Positions 6,500-15,455 of a stretch of DNA of 44,677 nt are shown one piece after another. The DNA is from Acidobacteriota bacterium (lineage in GTDB: Bacteria; Acidobacteriota; UBA6911; RPQK01; JADFOI01), in contig JADFOI010000011.1 of the NCBI GenBank assembly GCA_022562935.1, positions 1-44,677 of the forward strand. Reading direction: 5' to 3'. The stretch's first letter is position 1. Each line of letters starts with the position of its first letter. The notes under the pieces are model-generated. The model had not been told where the DNA came from. It saw only the letters and a list, made by a program, of their open reading frames with translations, and searched no databases. Both the position numbers and the translations under genes were made by a program.

Positions 6500-8330
6500 C
6501 GGGGTCGTAGACGATCTCGCCTCCCAGGCCCGTCATCACCACCTCGACAAAGGGAATCGCAGACACCGGAATGGTGAAAAAGTCCCTGTCCAGAACCACA
6601 AAATCGGCGAATTTTCCCGGCTCCAGGGTTCCAATCGTGTCCTCCGCCATCATATATTCAGAAGCCCAGGTGGTGGCCATCTTCAGGGCAGTGACGCGAT
6701 CCACGGCCTCATCTCGATTCAGGATCACCTTCTCGCCGGTGGCTGAGTCCACGACTTCCCGGGTGACGAGGCGGTAAATCGGTCTCCAGAAATCCAGACC
6801 CTGGGCCTCGAAGGTCACTCGAAGTCCCTGCTCAATCCATGTTTTCACGGGCATCACAAAGGGCCGCAGCTGTTCGCCATAGTCCTCCAGATTGTGAGGG
6901 ACCTCCCGCAAATAGCCCGTGTTCACATTGATGATGATGCCGAACTTCTTGAACCCCTCCATGACATCGGGAAGGTTCCCCAAAAACTGGTTGTGTTCGA
7001 CGGCAGTTCTGAGGCTGCGCATGTATTCCACCGAATAGTTCCCCTCCTTCATGGCCTCCTCCAACATCTGGAGATAGAGCCGGGCCCCGTGACTGGAGGT
7101 GTTGTGAGCCTGAACGGGTCGCCATCCGTGGACAATGGCTTCTTTGTAAGTCTCCCAGGGCTTGGTTCCCGGGCTGGGACATCGTTCCCGGGCTCTGATA
7201 TGGTCCGGTACATCCACATCGTCACCCAGACACAACTCGTTTTGGGTGGAATCCCAGATCTCGTTGCACATCCCGTTTAACCACAGCATCTCGTTGCCGG
7301 CGGAATGGGTGGTCCAGGGAGCACCGGTCCCCTTGTAAAATTCATGGATGGTTTTGAGATTCCAGAAGTTCCCCCGCTGCGATTCGATGTAATAGGCCAT
7401 CCGATGGGGCATTTTTCCCTCCCGGTTCAGGAGATGGAAGGCGGCGATCACTCGCGGATACAGAATCCGCGTGGCGATGGTGGTGACTCCCTTTTTCTGG
7501 AGATCCAGACCCTGCAAACGCATCGCCTCTGCTAAATTTTCGAGCGGTTCGTCCTTCCACCAGAATTCGAAGCTCACACCGGAGAGTTCAGGCACAGCCA
7601 CATATCCATCCGCTGCGGCCCCGGGACGGTTTTCCAAGTCTGTACTCTCTTCCCAATCTGGGAAAATCTTCTTGAATTCGGCGATAGCTACGGCGTTAAA
7701 CAGTCCGGAGGCTCGCCCTCGGATCATGATGGGGTGGTCCTGAATGGCACTATCAAACTGCCTTCGATTCAATCTTCCCATGTAAAGCCACGATCGGGTG
7801 GTGGCTGCACGATTTTGTGGGCCTTCCTGCAGATCCACCGTAATCCACTTTCCTTTCGGAATCTGCTGGACTCGAATGGCGTTCAGGATGGTGTCCCTGA
7901 TTCTCTTGGCGGTGGCTTCCGGCGTCGTATCAGTGACCACCGTCAGTTTTACACTGCGATCGACCAGGCCCACCTGAGGACCATAGACACGAGCTGCCGT
8001 TCCGAAAATGTGGTAGTGGGTCTGGATCAAGCCAGGAAGCACTGTTTTGCCTCCCACATCCACCAAACGAGTCCGGGGTCCCGCCAGTCTCCTCATTTCC
8101 GCATCGGTCCCCAAAGCCATGATCCTTTTCCCTTTTATGGCCATGGCCTGGAAAAACTGTCCGGCAGAGTTGGGAGTGCTGCTGCGGTCATCCATGGCAG
8201 CAATCTTGCCATTGACCAGGATCATGTCGGCATAGCCATGCGCGGCTACCAAATCGGGAAGTTGCTGAGCCAGGACCGGGCCGACACCGAGCATAAAAAC
8301 AAGCGAAAGAGTGAAAAACATTCTATTCAT
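6480..8330 (-). CDS. Exported amidohydrolase (amidohydrolase_3/YtcJ-like), paralog 2, first gene of a TRAP operon
   Basis: The 616-aa protein starts at ATG 8330 behind a perfect AAGGAGG. A signal peptide (MNRMFFTLSLVFMLGVGPVLAQ) indicates a periplasmic enzyme. Metal-site motifs match paralog 1: PGLIQTHYH, VEHN, and GLD at the expected Asp position, followed by the TIGTLEPGKFADF strand. Long blocks are the same as in paralog 1, so the two arose by duplication and probably act on similar compounds. It is followed with a 20-bp overlap by dctP, then dctQ and dctM. This order suggests that the enzyme modifies a compound outside the inner membrane and the TRAP system imports the product. A TACAAT -10-like box lies at 8406-8401, but the -35 is poor. 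Confidence 0.87.
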   Translation of the reverse strand: MNRMFFTLSLVFMLGVGPVLAQQLPDLVAAHGYADMILVNGKIAAMDDRSSTPNSAGQFFQAMAIKGKRIMALGTDAEMRRLAGPRTRLVDVGGKTVLPGLIQTHYHIFGTAARVYGPQVGLVDRSVKLTVVTDTTPEATAKRIRDTILNAIRVQQIPKGKWITVDLQEGPQNRAATTRSWLYMGRLNRRQFDSAIQDHPIMIRGRASGLFNAVAIAEFKKIFPDWEESTDLENRPGAAADGYVAVPELSGVSFEFWWKDEPLENLAEAMRLQGLDLQKKGVTTIATRILYPRVIAAFHLLNREGKMPHRMAYYIESQRGNFWNLKTIHEFYKGTGAPWTTHSAGNEMLWLNGMCNEIWDSTQNELCLGDDVDVPDHIRARERCPSPGTKPWETYKEAIVHGWRPVQAHNTSSHGARLYLQMLEEAMKEGNYSVEYMRSLRTAVEHNQFLGNLPDVMEGFKKFGIIINVNTGYLREVPHNLEDYGEQLRPFVMPVKTWIEQGLRVTFEAQGLDFWRPIYRLVTREVVDSATGEKVILNRDEAVDRVTALKMATTWASEYMMAEDTIGTLEPGKFADFVVLDRDFFTIPVSAIPFVEVVMTGLGGEIVYDPDGIDSN

Positions 8331-8463
8331 AGATCCTCCTTGCGTTCTCACAACGTCTCAAGAAATACGTTTCTTTAATCGAACTCCGAATTTGGTCGGG
8401 ATTGTACTCCAAGACATCCCAGGAAAAAAGGGGAAAGGTGAATTTCGAGGGCTTGATCCAACC

Positions 8464-9546
8464 TCATATTCCCTGGCTTTGAAGGGCTGCTTCCAGTTGG
8501 TTGCGAGTCGAGCCGTAGAGCTGCTCCAGGGTCTTGACGCGCTTGTAATAAATGTGGGGGTCATACTCCCAGGTGTAACCGACACCCCCGAATAACTGGA
8601 TCGTCTCGCCGCACACGAAGCGAGCGGAGTCCCCGCTATAGGCCTTGGCTGAAGCCACCAACAGAGACGCTTCCTCCAGCTTGTTCTCCAAAGCCCAGGC
8701 GGCTCGGTACACCGCCGAACGAGAGCTCTCCACACGAATCCACATATCCGCCGCCCGGTGCTGCAGCACCTGGAAACTTCCGATGGTTCGACCAAAGGCC
8801 TTTCGCTCCTTGAGGTAATCCAGGGTCAACTCCAGTGAACCCTCCATCAAACCGAGCATCAGGGCCGAAGCGCCCAGTGCACCCAGTTGATCCACCTCCT
8901 GCAGGATCGTATCCGCCCTTTGCTTATCGGTAAGGAGCCTCCCGGGAGAATCCAGGGAGATCTCCACAAAGCGCTGAGCGTGATCCAAAGCGGGCAATGA
9001 GGTTGCCTTCCACCCTTCTTCAGGACGAGGGACCAGAGCCAGTCCTTCGGCCGTGGTGACCAATAGAACATCGGCACTGGCGCCATAGGAAACAGGGAGC
9101 TTGGTTCCCCGAATCGTGTCCTGGTCACATCGCGTCTGGAGCGAACTGCGCTCAAGATCATCCAAAGCTTCCGACCGGGCCAGCAGCACCTTCTTTCGTC
9201 CCGAGACAGTCTCTTGAAGGAACTGAGAGGCCTGCTGGTCTTTAACGCGACACAAGGTCTCCTCAGCCAGCACCAGATCCAGGAAGGGACCCGGGAAGGC
9301 GACCCTTCCCATCTCCTCGAGCACCACTGCCAGTCCGATGACGCCGGCTGCCCCACCCCCCTCACTCTCGGAAAGGGTGAGCCCCAAATAACCCAGATCC
9401 CCGAGCTCGGCGTAAAGCTCCTTCGAGAAACCTTCCTGAGTCTCCTCCATCATGGGACGTGACTTGGCCAGGGGACTTTCTTTTTCCAGGAATTCCCGAA
9501 TTGAAGTTTTCAGTAATGCATGGTTTTCGTTGAGCTCAAACTGCAT
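8464..9546 (-). CDS. Acyl-CoA dehydrogenase family protein, smaller partner
   Basis: The 360-aa protein has the acyl-CoA dehydrogenase layout: an alpha N-terminal domain, a beta middle domain and a C-terminal domain with GALGASALMLGLMEGSLELT, ERKAFGRTIGSFQVLQHRAADM and QLFGGVGYTWEYDPHIYYKR. It lacks the terminal FAD-binding YxGxxEIQ motif seen in its partner. The pair resembles alpha2beta2 acyl-CoA dehydrogenases such as those of steroid side-chain or aryl-propionyl-CoA breakdown. It starts 7 bp after the partner gene stops. Its location beside a hydroxycinnamate operon suggests dehydrogenation of phenylpropanoyl-CoA (dihydroferuloyl- or dihydrocoumaroyl-CoA). That substrate is inferred from context only. 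Confidence 0.85.
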   Translation of the reverse strand: MQFELNENHALLKTSIREFLEKESPLAKSRPMMEETQEGFSKELYAELGDLGYLGLTLSESEGGGAAGVIGLAVVLEEMGRVAFPGPFLDLVLAEETLCRVKDQQASQFLQETVSGRKKVLLARSEALDDLERSSLQTRCDQDTIRGTKLPVSYGASADVLLVTTAEGLALVPRPEEGWKATSLPALDHAQRFVEISLDSPGRLLTDKQRADTILQEVDQLGALGASALMLGLMEGSLELTLDYLKERKAFGRTIGSFQVLQHRAADMWIRVESSRSAVYRAAWALENKLEEASLLVASAKAYSGDSARFVCGETIQLFGGVGYTWEYDPHIYYKRVKTLEQLYGSTRNQLEAALQSQGI

Positions 9547-9553
9547 GGCACCC

Positions 9554-10723
9554 TCAAGAGGACGGAAGTTTCAAGATGCGCTTGGAAATGATGTTCCGCT
9601 GGATCTCCGAGGATCCCGCATAGATGGTGACGGCTCGGGAGTAGAGGGCCTCCTGGGCCCAGTCCATGTGGGGGCGCGCATGGGGGGAACGCACCAGGAG
9701 ATGGGCCTGCAATCCCAGCAAATCAAGAGCCCCATCGGCCAAACGCCTGGAGTACTCCGACCAGAAGATTTTCTCCAGGGAGGCTTCCGGACCTGGAGCC
9801 TGGCCCGAGGCCAGGGTGGCGAGAGTGCGATAGCCATTGGCTCGCAGGACTTCCTTTTCCACCATGAGTCTGGCGATCTTCTCACGGACATCGGCCCTTT
9901 GTAGGGAGCCATTCTCGCGGACACCATCGACAAGGTCCTTCAGATAGTGGTCAAACCGTGCCAGGTGAGCCAGCGACATGGATCCCCGCTCGTAGGCCAA
10001 CACCGTCATAGCAATCTTCCAACCCTCCCCAATGGCACCCACAATGTGCTCGCGCTTGGCCAGGGCCCCGCTGAAAAAAACCTCACCGAACTCCGACTCC
10101 CCGGTAATCTGCCGGATGGGTCGGACGTCGATTCCCTCCTGATGGAGAGAAACCAGAAAGAAGGTGATCCCTCCGTAGCGGTCATCAGGATCGGTGCGAG
10201 CCAGGACAAAGATCCAATCCGACCAGGGAGCGAAAGTGGTCCACACCTTCTGGCCTTCAAGCCGAAAGTCCTCGCCATCAAGCTCGGCTCGGGTGCGCAG
10301 CGCGGCCAGATCGCTTCCGGCATCCGGTTCGCTGAAACCCTGGCACCAAACTTCCTCCCCCGAAAGCATCTTGGGAATAAAGCGCCGACGTTGTTCTTCG
10401 GTGGCATGGTGAATGAGGGCCGGACCCAGCAGATTGATTCCCACGCGGGAAGCAATGGGTGGCGCATGAATGGCCTCGGCGGCAAAAATGGCATTCTCGA
10501 CCACCGTGAGTCCCCTCCCTCCCCATTCCTTGGGCCAGTGGATCCCCAGGTAGCCGGACTCATTGAGCTTGGCCTGCCAATTTCGGCGAATATCGAAAAG
10601 CTTCTTCTCGTCATTTTTGGGGTCGCGAAGTTCCTCGATCCAGGGACGCTCAAGATTTTCTTTGAGCCAGGCCCGCAGCTCCATCCGAAATTGTTGCTGT
10701 TCTTCGCTAAAATGGAAATCCAC
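9554..10723 (-). CDS. Acyl-CoA dehydrogenase family protein, larger partner
   Basis: 389 aa, with GTG start at 10723 preceded by AAGGGG. Family features in order: WPKEWGGRGLT, CQGFSEPDAGSDLAAL (FAD/substrate region), GQKVWTTFAPWSDWIFVLARTD, FGEVFFSGA, and YAGSSEIQRNIISKRIL at the C-terminus. At the position where MCAD has catalytic Glu in YEGT this protein has Ala (YAGS), as in several hetero-oligomeric acyl-CoA dehydrogenases whose base comes from elsewhere. It forms a two-gene unit with the smaller partner downstream and is transcribed away from the aldehyde dehydrogenase gene; the 172-bp gap between them must hold both promoters. Confidence 0.9.
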   Translation of the reverse strand: MDFHFSEEQQQFRMELRAWLKENLERPWIEELRDPKNDEKKLFDIRRNWQAKLNESGYLGIHWPKEWGGRGLTVVENAIFAAEAIHAPPIASRVGINLLGPALIHHATEEQRRRFIPKMLSGEEVWCQGFSEPDAGSDLAALRTRAELDGEDFRLEGQKVWTTFAPWSDWIFVLARTDPDDRYGGITFFLVSLHQEGIDVRPIRQITGESEFGEVFFSGALAKREHIVGAIGEGWKIAMTVLAYERGSMSLAHLARFDHYLKDLVDGVRENGSLQRADVREKIARLMVEKEVLRANGYRTLATLASGQAPGPEASLEKIFWSEYSRRLADGALDLLGLQAHLLVRSPHARPHMDWAQEALYSRAVTIYAGSSEIQRNIISKRILKLPSS

Positions 10724-10895
10724 CCTTCGACCCCTTCTGAATCTCGCTAAAAGGCACCAGAAGCACCCCCATTATTCACAGCTCCAAGACCCCGTCAAGC
10801 CAATACCCATGCAGGCAAGCACTGATCCTGTCACAGCAAGTTCTTGGTTGCAGCGGTCTTGACTTTTTGGGATTGGATTGCCAAGATTACGCCCC

Positions 10896-12344
10896 ATGAT
10901 TACTTGTAGCAACTATATCGATGGGAAGTGGATTCCCTCGAGCAATGGTGAAGCGATTGAGTCGACCAACCCGGCCACTGGGGAGATAGTCTGCACCGCT
11001 CCCAACGCTAGCTTGGATGAGGTACAAGAGGCCATCACGACAGCACGCATGGCCTTCGAGAGCACGACCTGGGCCGAGGACTCCGAAACGAGAGCACGGG
11101 TCCTCTATCGATGGGCCCAGGAGATGAGAAACAAAATCGATGAACTCGCCCGGCTGTTAACCGATGAAAACGGCAAGATCCTGTCCGATGCCAAAGGGGA
11201 AATGGGAAGAGCCATAGGGATTGTCGAGTATTATGCGGGCCTGGCCCAGAATGTTATGGGCAAGACCGCTATTTCCTCACCCAATTTCTACAGCTTTGTG
11301 CTGAGAGAACCGATGGGGGTGGTGGGGATCATCGTTCCCTGGAACTTTCCTGCGGTTTTAATGGTCCGGGCAGTGGCTCCGGCCCTGGCTGCCGGAAACG
11401 CGGTCATCGTGAAACCGGCCAGTTATACTCCAGGGATCAACTACACCATGATCAAGATCTTGACGGATATGGGGAAAGTCCCTCATGGGATCGTGAACTT
11501 TGTGGCGGGCAAGGGATCCATCGTGGGAGCAGAGCTGGCCAAACACCGAGAGGTCGATATGGTCGCGCTGACGGGATCTTCCGAAACCGGCAAGAGTGTC
11601 ATGAAAGCGGCCGCTGAGACTCTCAAAAAGGTCTCTCTGGAGCTGGGGGGGAAGTCTCCCAATATCGTTTTCGGAGATGCCAACTTCGATAAGGCCGTCC
11701 GCTACGCCTTGAAGGGAGCCTGGATGTCCTTTGGCTGCCAGGTTTGCTATTCCGGCACCCGGATCCTTCTGGACAACAAGGTTCACGACCAGTTTGTGGA
11801 AGCCCTCAAAACACAGGCCGAAAGCATGAAGCTGGGATACGGGGCCAACCCGGGAGTGGACATGGGACCGGTCATCTCCCAGGATCAGGTGGACGTGGTC
11901 ATGGATTTCATCGACGTGGGCAATAAGGATGCCAAGCTGGTGACCGGGGGCTTCAAGGTCGAAGAGGGTGATCTTTCCAAAGGCTTTTTCGTGGCTCCCA
12001 CAGTCTTTGACGACGTCCCCGTCGAATCCAGACTCAGCCAGGAGGAAGTTTTCGGACCGGTTTTATCCATCTTTCGCTTTGACGGCGTGGAGGAGGCCGC
12101 GGAAATCGCCAACAATACCTTGTTTGGATTGGCAGCAGCCGTTTGGACCACCGACATCAACAAAGCCTTAAAATTGGCTCGCAAGATCAAGGCGGGAACC
12201 GTTTGGATCAACACCTACGGCAAGCTTCCCTTCCAAGCCGAGATGGGGGGCCACAAGGAAAGCGGTGTCGGAATTCAATACGGACAAGAGGGGCTGAACG
12301 AGTTCACCCAACTCAAACACGTCGGGATCGATATCGGAGACTGA
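10896..12344 (+). CDS. NAD(P)+-dependent aldehyde dehydrogenase, probable vanillin/4-hydroxybenzaldehyde dehydrogenase
   Basis: The 482-aa protein is a full-length ALDH. Visible are VPWNFP with the oxyanion Asn (about residue 150), LTGSSETGK in the cofactor-binding region, ELGGKSPNI with the general base Glu (about 249), and QVCYSGTR with the catalytic Cys (about 284). EEVFGPVL is also present. ATG 10896 fits the family N-terminus; an in-frame TTG at 10878 gives six extra residues. It precedes the hydroxycinnamoyl-CoA hydratase/lyase gene, the usual partner of vanillin dehydrogenase, and should oxidise the aromatic aldehyde made by that enzyme. The function is inferred from context; the family is certain. 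Confidence 0.88.
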   Translation: MITCSNYIDGKWIPSSNGEAIESTNPATGEIVCTAPNASLDEVQEAITTARMAFESTTWAEDSETRARVLYRWAQEMRNKIDELARLLTDENGKILSDAKGEMGRAIGIVEYYAGLAQNVMGKTAISSPNFYSFVLREPMGVVGIIVPWNFPAVLMVRAVAPALAAGNAVIVKPASYTPGINYTMIKILTDMGKVPHGIVNFVAGKGSIVGAELAKHREVDMVALTGSSETGKSVMKAAAETLKKVSLELGGKSPNIVFGDANFDKAVRYALKGAWMSFGCQVCYSGTRILLDNKVHDQFVEALKTQAESMKLGYGANPGVDMGPVISQDQVDVVMDFIDVGNKDAKLVTGGFKVEEGDLSKGFFVAPTVFDDVPVESRLSQEEVFGPVLSIFRFDGVEEAAEIANNTLFGLAAAVWTTDINKALKLARKIKAGTVWINTYGKLPFQAEMGGHKESGVGIQYGQEGLNEFTQLKHVGIDIGD

Positions 12345-12454
12345 TCCCACCCAGTCGCCGGCTCCACTGAGTCCAGTAAACAATCGGCGCCTAGCCAGAG
12401 TCAAGAGGCGCTCTTTTCGCGTCCATCAATCATGGATCATGGGAGGAAATCACA

Positions 12455-13285
12455 ATGACAGCTCAGGAGTATGAAACGGTTAAGGTTGAGCGTGAGGACG
12501 GGGTGGCCTGGATGATCCTCAACCGCCCGGAGAAGCGTAATGCCATGAATCCTCAGATGCATTATGAGGCGGAGCAGGTCATCAATCAGCTTTCCCTGGA
12601 TCCGGACGTTCAGGTTGTTGTCTTAACGGGTGAGGGCGAGGCCTTTTGTGCGGGAATGGACCTCAAGGAATACTTTCGAGCGTTGGACAATGACCCCACG
12701 GAACAGATCAGAGTCCGATGGGCCATGCGCAACTGGCAGTATTTCAGGCTTCGAATGTGTCCCAAGCCCACCATAGCAGCGGTGAACGGATGGTGTTTTG
12801 GGGGAGCATTCACTCCTTTGATTTCCTGCGACCTGGCCATTGCCGCTGATGAAGCGACCTTCGGTCTCTCCGAGGTCAACTGGGGTATTCTGCCCGGAGG
12901 ATACGTGACCCGGGATGTGTCCATGGTGATGCGATACCGGGACGCCCTTTACTACATCGTTACCGGCAAGACCTTTGATGGGAAAAAAGCGGCGGATATG
13001 GGTCTGGTGAATGAGTCGGTACCCCGATCGGAGCTGCGCTCGGCAGTCATGGCTCTCGCTCAGGATCTCAAGAAGCTCAATCCTCTGACCCTTCGCTATG
13101 CCAAAGACGCCTTCAAAATGTCCCGAGATATGGATTTCGAGCAAGCCTACGACTACCTGGCCGCCAAGAACGATCAGCTCGAGTTTCGAGATCCTGAGAG
13201 AGGACGCGGGAAAGGCATCCAACAGTTTATTGAGGATAAGACCTTCCGGCCGGGCCTCGGTCCTTACGGACGTTCCAAGGAATAG
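12455..13285 (+). CDS. ech: p-Hydroxycinnamoyl-CoA hydratase/lyase (feruloyl-CoA hydratase-lyase)
   Basis: The 276-aa crotonase-family enzyme begins at ATG 12455 behind GGAGG. It matches the Pseudomonas HCHL family far better than general enoyl-CoA hydratases: ILNRPEKRNAM, AGMDLKEYFR (Met68 and Tyr73, matching HCHL Met70 and Tyr75), VNGWCFGGAFTPL (oxyanion Gly117), ATFGLSEVNWGILPGG (catalytic Glu140, HCHL Glu143), and ITGKTF-like VTGKTFDGKKAADMGLVNESVP. It hydrates feruloyl- or coumaroyl-CoA and then cleaves it to the aldehyde and acetyl-CoA. The residue at HCHL Ser123 is Thr here (Thr120). It lies between the aldehyde dehydrogenase and CoA-ligase genes in one operon. Confidence 0.9.
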   Translation: MTAQEYETVKVEREDGVAWMILNRPEKRNAMNPQMHYEAEQVINQLSLDPDVQVVVLTGEGEAFCAGMDLKEYFRALDNDPTEQIRVRWAMRNWQYFRLRMCPKPTIAAVNGWCFGGAFTPLISCDLAIAADEATFGLSEVNWGILPGGYVTRDVSMVMRYRDALYYIVTGKTFDGKKAADMGLVNESVPRSELRSAVMALAQDLKKLNPLTLRYAKDAFKMSRDMDFEQAYDYLAAKNDQLEFRDPERGRGKGIQQFIEDKTFRPGLGPYGRSKE

Positions 13286-13295
13286 GGATACTTAG

Positions 13296-13312
13296 TAAGT
13301 GTCTCGCTCCAT
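13296..13312 (+). repeat. Left-end fragment of the dispersed palindromic element at the CoA-synthetase start
   Basis: AGTAAGTGTCTCGCTCCAT covers the first 14 bases of the element (GTGTCTCGCTCCAT, 13299-13312), identical to copy C, and then matching stops. It overlaps the start region of the acyl-CoA synthetase gene: the in-frame GTG at 13299 is the element's first codon and the ATG at 13311 ends the match. It may be a truncated copy or one that was overwritten. Confidence 0.5.
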
Positions 13313-15452
13313 GCGTGATCTACGACCACTGCTTGCACCCACCAGCATAGCCATCGTCGGTGCCTCCAGTCGCCTCAATACGGTAGCGGCCCGGCCCCTT
13401 GAAAACTTACAGGGCATGGGGTATGACGGAGCCCTCTATCCGATTAATCCCACTGCCGAGGAAATTGCCGGTATCCGCTGTTACCCCAGCCTGGAGGAAC
13501 TTCCCGAGGTTCCGGAACTGGCGCTGCTGGTTTTACCGGCACAACATGTTCTGCCCACTCTGGAGAGTTGTGCTCAAAGGGGAGTTAAAGCCGCCATCGT
13601 CATCAGTGCAGGTTTTGCGGAAACGGGCTCTGAAGGCGCTCAGGCTCAAGCCAAAATACGAGAAGTGGCCCGGGAAAGCGGCATGGTGATTTGTGGCCCC
13701 AACAGCTTGGGTGTTCTGAATTTCGTGGACAGGATTCCGATGACCTTTGGCTCCGTGGTGGACATGAAAGATTGGCCTGGGGGACGCGTCAGCCTGGTCT
13801 CCCAAAGTGGAGGGCTTCTGGTGGGACTGGCCAACAGGGCTTTCGACGCCGGGGTCAACATCAACTACGCCGTGGCCACGGGCAACGAGGCCGATCTTAA
13901 ACTCAGCGAGACCATCGAGTATCTGGCAGAGGACCCGGGAACGGACGTGATCGTGGTCATCATCGAAGCCATTCGCAATGGGCCCCGTTTCCTCCGCGTG
14001 TGTGATCGATTGCTGGAGCTGGGAAAGCCTTTAATCGCTTACAAACTGGCTCGATCGGAAAAGGGCAAGGCCGTTGCCCAGTCTCATACGGGAGCCCTGG
14101 CCGGTTCCTACCCGGTACTTCAAGCGGTTTTTCGCCAGCGAGGGGTTATTGAAGCTGGGGACCTCGACGATTTGTTCGCGCTGGCCGGAGCCTGTGCCGC
14201 CGGGCGCTTTCCAACAGGTCCCGGCCTCGGGGTCATCACCGAGTCAGGTGGTGCAGGGGCCATTACTGTTGACCGGGCCGATGATCTCGGTCTGACCACA
14301 GCCACCATTGGCAAAGACACGGCCAGCCGACTGAAGGAATTCGTGCCCCAGTTTGCCCCCGAGCAGGTCACGAATCCCTTTGATGTGACTTCGATCATTG
14401 CCCAGAACCCGGCCTCGGTCGGGAGTATGGCCAAGGCCTTTTTCGACGACCCGGCGGTGGGAGGATTGCTGGTCATTACGGCAGGCAGTGGTGAGCCAGG
14501 AAAGGCACGGATGGAGGCCTTACTGGATCCCATTCACAGGTCCAAAAAACCGGCCTTCGGGGTGGTTCTGGCCGGCTCCAGTGCGACACCTTCCTACCAG
14601 CTCCTGAGATCCAACAACATACCGGCCTTCCACTCTCCGGGTAAAGCAGTGGAATCGATGGCCGCACTCTGGCATTTCGCACGAGCACGGGAACGACACA
14701 AGGCACGTCGCAAGTCCGAAGAGAAGACGGTCGCCTCCGCGGCACATGTGAAAGAAGCCCTGGAGGGGATCGGAAGTGCACCCACGGAGTACGATGCCAA
14801 GCGCTTCCTGAAGCAGTGTGGTCTGCTGGTGGTCGAAGAACGGCTCGCCCAATCCGCCGACCAAGCGGTGGAGTACGCCAAGACTCTTGGCTACCCGGTA
14901 GCCCTCAAGGTTCAATCTCCCGACATTATCCACAAGACAGAGGTGGGTGGGATTCGCCTGAATCTGGACAACGCCAAGGCCATAGAGACCGCCTATGTGG
15001 AGATTCTGGCCGGGGCAAAGAACGCCGTTCCCCAGGCCGACATCGCGGGAATGCTGGTCTCCCGAATGGTCCCCGCACCCCTGGAGCTGGTTGCCGGCAT
15101 ACATGTCGACCCGACCTTTGGCCCACTCATTCTCTTGGGACTGGGAGGTATCTGGGTAGAGGTGTTCGATGAAGCCGCCCTGTGCCCGGCACCCCTCATA
15201 CCAGAAGATGTTCTCGAGATGGTGAATCAGCTGCGGGGAGCCGCTCTTTTGAAGGGAGCCAGAAATATGCCAGCGGTGCGGCCAGAGGAAATCCAAAAAC
15301 TGCTGTTGACCCTTTCAGAGATCGCCCTGGCCAGCCAAGGTCTTCTCTCCGGGATAGATATCAATCCCCTGGTCCCCACTGAGGATGGCCGCCTGATGGC
15401 CCTGGATGCCAGCCTCTTTCTTACCGTGGCTCAACACAAGAAGGAGGCTTGA
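13311..15452 (+). CDS. ferA: ADP-forming acyl-CoA synthetase, probable feruloyl/coumaroyl-CoA synthetase (FerA type)
   Basis: The 713-aa protein joins both halves of NDP-forming acyl-CoA synthetases. An N-terminal CoA-binding domain (PTSIAIVGASS at about 11-20) is followed by ligase-CoA domains with the phospho-histidine motif QSHTGALAGS (His259, matching the active His of archaeal ACD alpha subunits), then an ATP-grasp domain (SAPTEYDAKRFLKQCG; YPVALKVQSPDIIHKTEVGG; LILLGLGGIWVEVF). FerA of Sphingobium is of this type. It activates ferulate or coumarate with ATP and CoA for the hydratase/lyase just upstream. ATG 13311 was chosen; GTG 13299 adds four residues encoded by a repeat fragment. Neither has a strong ribosome binding site. 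Confidence 0.85.
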   Translation: MRDLRPLLAPTSIAIVGASSRLNTVAARPLENLQGMGYDGALYPINPTAEEIAGIRCYPSLEELPEVPELALLVLPAQHVLPTLESCAQRGVKAAIVISAGFAETGSEGAQAQAKIREVARESGMVICGPNSLGVLNFVDRIPMTFGSVVDMKDWPGGRVSLVSQSGGLLVGLANRAFDAGVNINYAVATGNEADLKLSETIEYLAEDPGTDVIVVIIEAIRNGPRFLRVCDRLLELGKPLIAYKLARSEKGKAVAQSHTGALAGSYPVLQAVFRQRGVIEAGDLDDLFALAGACAAGRFPTGPGLGVITESGGAGAITVDRADDLGLTTATIGKDTASRLKEFVPQFAPEQVTNPFDVTSIIAQNPASVGSMAKAFFDDPAVGGLLVITAGSGEPGKARMEALLDPIHRSKKPAFGVVLAGSSATPSYQLLRSNNIPAFHSPGKAVESMAALWHFARARERHKARRKSEEKTVASAAHVKEALEGIGSAPTEYDAKRFLKQCGLLVVEERLAQSADQAVEYAKTLGYPVALKVQSPDIIHKTEVGGIRLNLDNAKAIETAYVEILAGAKNAVPQADIAGMLVSRMVPAPLELVAGIHVDPTFGPLILLGLGGIWVEVFDEAALCPAPLIPEDVLEMVNQLRGAALLKGARNMPAVRPEEIQKLLLTLSEIALASQGLLSGIDINPLVPTEDGRLMALDASLFLTVAQHKKEA

Positions 15453-15455
15453 AAT

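Noticed and set aside
12390-12425. Possible terminator between the aldehyde dehydrogenase and hydratase/lyase genes (AGAGGCGCTCTTTT)
   Set aside because: The stem is only about 4 bp; the genes form a functional set on one strand and are likely co-transcribed.
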